Assembly (NCBI GenBank): GCA_003586115.2
Contig: QVOM02000042.1
Span: forward strand, 34,850,115-34,914,114
Origin: Salvator merianae
Taxonomy: Eukaryota > Chordata > Lepidosauria > Squamata > Teiidae
Direction: 5' to 3'
Length of the DNA stretch: 64,000 nt
The notes under the pieces are model-generated. The model searched no databases and was not told the DNA's origin. It was given only the letters and a program-made list of their open reading frames with translations. The position numbers and the translations under genes are program-made. Within the stretch, counting starts at the first letter, position 1. Every line of letters starts with the position of its first letter. This document shows positions 61,170 through 64,000 of the stretch, one piece after another.

Positions 61170-63570
61170 GTAATCTGCAGTACAAACCTTTTCTGATGAT
61201 TTCAAGTCTCTTTCAGGGTATAGTCTCTTCCTGTCTGGGCAGGAGGCATGCAGATATTTTCTGGAATGTACCTTCTAATGTAAAGGGTATATGCTACAGT
61301 TGTGGGGAATAGAAAGTTTTCACGAGGTTGCAGATGTATCTGGTAATGGTTTCTAGCTTTATATCATGACACTAAACTACAGTGAAGACTGTTTTTATTT
61401 TTCTGGTTCTCCCCTGGTGGCCCAAAGGCTAGTAATTTTTCTATTCTATCCTCTGCCCATTAACACTTGCACAGGGCCTTAGTGGTGGTGGGAGTTACAG
61501 TACATAGCACATGTCTAGTGATATATGAGCTAGTTGAATGGCTTATCACAAGCCCACCTCACTGTCTGGTGCCTGGAAGCCAATGAGCCCCCTGCCAAGC
61601 AAATGCAGAAGGGATACATTCTCTCTAGCCTACTTAGTTTTATTTGCAAGAGAGATTATAACTGTGCTTTCTTTTGCTTTGATCATTGCATTCCTGATGT
61701 CCCCAGTGAAGGTTTTACATCTCCCTCTGTTCCTCTCAATCACATGTGTTAAGGAATACAGCAGGCTTTTCAGGACAGTGAACATGCCCTCCAGCAGATT
61801 TTAAGGCCTTTTGACTTCCCAAATGTACATTGTGTTCCTTATATTTTTGTTAATTCACCTAAAGTATTTATTGCCACTTAAATCTCATGTTCCCCATTCC
61901 CCAATTGTGAATAAACCTTTACATTTAGGCAAGACTCATTTTCTTCCTTCCTTGCCTCTCGCCTCTAGGTCACTCTTCGGATTGCCATAATCGTTCATAA
62001 TACCTTTAGTTCAAAAACCCTGTGTAAGAGTTTCTCTGAACATAGGAAGGAGTTCCTGTAATGTTCTTTTGGATGCAAGTTCCTTAGGATATGGAACTGG
62101 ATGTTACATTACGTAACTGTGTCATTGCAGCCAGCGACTGCCTCTGAAAAAGATTTCAGTCACGAACTTTATCAGCATAACATGCTACAGTCCATACTGA
62201 AACTACAGCTCTTTCTTTATGATAATAATTCTTATGCACACTAGTATGCAAATGAAAACATTGAACAGTTATAACAATAGCAACCTTTAGGTTCTACAAC
62301 TAAGTATCATAATAATATAGAACCAGTGTCTTACAGCACTGGATTGCCAGTTAGGTAAATATTACTGAGAAGAAAAGAAAGTTTGCTCTGACATGTACTG
62401 CATTCTTGACAAGCTGCAAGCAAATTGTTTGAGAGTATGGTTTTATGTGAGAATTCAAACAGCTGTCCATTCTTGGTCAAATTACATCAAGATTTTACAG
62501 ATAAACAAATGCAGCTGTCACAAGTTCTAATTTTCCTCCCATAACTTTGATAAGATTTAAGCTCCCAAGTACAAGCATTTCTTTGAACTACTTTGCAGTT
62601 ACATTTCCATGCTGTTAAACCAACTAAGCTTTTTCAAAGGCATCATAATTGACAGTGTACAGTATCAAACTCTATGACACTTGAATTATTTTACAAAAAT
62701 GCATGCACTAAAAAAACTATATTGGCTGAAAAGATGTTAACTATCTTCATCTCTCCTCTTTTACTTGGTAAGAGAAGAAACTAATACAAGAACTTACATC
62801 CATCCCAAGCTATAGGGCCAAGATTAGTAATTATGCCAAGAAATAATGCTGGCTACAGACGATCTCAAGGCATGTTAAGGAAGAGAGGGCAAGACTTCTT
62901 ATCCTCATGTTTCCCCCTTTCCCCCATTTTCCAAGGTTCTTCAAGCACAGTGAATGAAAATAAAGGAGAAAATGAACCTCTATGGACTTAGGTTCACAGA
63001 AAACCACTAGAAGGGTGGGTAAGGAGAATGAAGCCTGCTAAGAGTACAAAAATGAGATCATTATGAAAGAGGAAGTAAAAATGCTCTAAAATGAGAATAC
63101 ATTGATGAAATAAAACATTTATAAATGACACCTTAGTAAAGTAGCATGAACTTTCAACTTAATTATCAATCATATAACTTAGCACAACATTTCCTATTTT
63201 TCTTAGCTTTTAAATACACATCAAATGTTTACTTATTCCTAAAAATATGCACTAACTTTGTGTGCGCTGAAGACCAAGAAAGAACCAAATGGCTTTTATG
63301 AATACAAACACGCATCAATATATAAACATTTTAAAGCTTAAAACTATCCAATCTAAACAATTCCTATATGTTATTAGCCCAGCTACAAAACTTTTGGCTC
63401 AAAGCCATTTCCATTTCCTTGAGATATAATAAAAGTAAATCCACTGACTTCAGTTTAGCTAATCTGTATTTTTACCACTATATTAAAAGAGAGTTTAACA
63501 CTGTACTGTATTTAACTATTGCAAGGGAGTGGTATTTTTCATATGACATAGTTTGCAGAACACAGAAAAG
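61170..63570. other. Intron stretch without recognised genes
   Basis: Unique-looking AT-rich sequence with no exon match to AOPEP and no clear mobile element. Confidence 0.5.
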
Positions 63571-63579
63571 TATGGCTAA

Positions 63580-63955
63580 GGACCTTTCTGCAGTCATGTG
63601 ACTTGATCTGGATCAGCTGATCAGGATCGAGCCATCGGCTGCTTTGGATCTGCCCCTGCACCAACCCCAAAGCACACGTGAGTTTCAAAGTCAGCTTCCA
63701 AAAGCTCTGACACCCAGGAACAAAAGTTCCTTGTGCTGCCAAAATGGGTCCAACAGTATTCCAGATCTATACTGGACCAGGAGGCCATTTTGGGCCTCCT
63801 GACCAGAATATGCTCTGCCTAGTGCAGATGGAGCATACTAGCAAGGGAGGGTGCCTCTCTAGTCTGCACTGACATGCAGAAGGGAGGCCCCTGGATCCCT
63901 TCTTAAACCAGACTAGAAGAATTCCAAGAAAACAGCAAAATTCTGCCCCTGAATA
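63580..63955 (+). mobile_element. Non-autonomous DNA transposon copy
   Basis: Left end GGACCTTTCTGCAGTCATGT. Interior GTGCTGCCAAAATGGGTCC and ATGGAGCATACTAGCAAGGG then GTGCAGATGG and ATGCAGAAGGGAGGCCCCTGG match 12779-13083 and 30058-30445. The right end is eroded, with a sequence resembling a second left end (GGGTCTTTTGCAGG) near 63956. Confidence 0.65.
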
Positions 63956-63977
63956 GGGTCTTTTGCAGGATAAAAGG

Positions 63978-64000
63978 CAGCGATGGCCCGTAACTTTAAG
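63978..64000. mobile_element. Start of a third hAT-like MITE, cut by window end
   Basis: CAGCGATGGCCCGTAACTTT aligns with the left terminus of 58718-58919 (CAGCAGTGGCCAGTGGCTTT). If it is a real copy, its 8-bp duplication should be ATAAAAGG (63970-63977), to be found about 200 bases past the window end. Confidence 0.6.

Noticed and set aside
36171..64000. The AOPEP exon before the zinc-site exon (ending ...GMA plus two bases of Ser)
   Set aside because: No stretch with the expected protein pattern and a matching donor was found; it is probably beyond 64000.

Overview
The window is nuclear DNA from a vertebrate, most likely a squamate reptile (lizard or snake). Most of it is non-coding, moderately AT-rich and full of old interspersed repeats. 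The one gene I can prove is AOPEP (aminopeptidase O, an M1-family zinc metallopeptidase; C9orf3 in human), encoded on the minus strand. The squamate call rests on a short interspersed element whose body resembles the Sauria SINE, remnants of a BovB (RTE-clade) LINE, L2/CR1-like LINE debris and many short palindromic DNA transposons. The species cannot be told.

Five consecutive AOPEP exons are present, read right to left: 35981-36170 (zinc site HEIAH plus the distal Glu), 31936-32042, 24007-24109 (equivalent of the catalytic Tyr), 23800-23907 and 2363-2446. Phases join without a gap and encode about 197 residues, from the active site to the end of the catalytic domain. The N-terminal exons should lie beyond 64000 and the C-terminal exons below position 1. 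Introns are about 21.4 kb, 99 bp, 7.9 kb and 3.9 kb, with at least 27.8 kb of upstream intron and 2.4 kb of downstream intron also in view.

The introns hold several families of non-autonomous DNA transposons. One is hAT-like with perfect 8-bp target duplications (4286-4515, 51485-51695, 58718-58919, and a copy cut by the window end at 63978). Others carry GGGCC-type ends, some with 3-bp duplications (11641, 22751, 27318, 36642, 43648). There are also long inverted repeats (110-925, 6241-6364, 48759-49005), L2 and BovB LINE fragments, microsatellites, and an insertion at 37919-38152 flanked by a perfect 72-bp duplication.

I see no second protein-coding gene, no tRNA or rRNA gene and no CRISPR array. 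I do not see a clear new biological system. The two least ordinary objects are the 52-bp hairpin at 6241-6364, whose five mismatches would all be G-U pairs in a plus-strand RNA, and the insertion with the 72-bp duplication.
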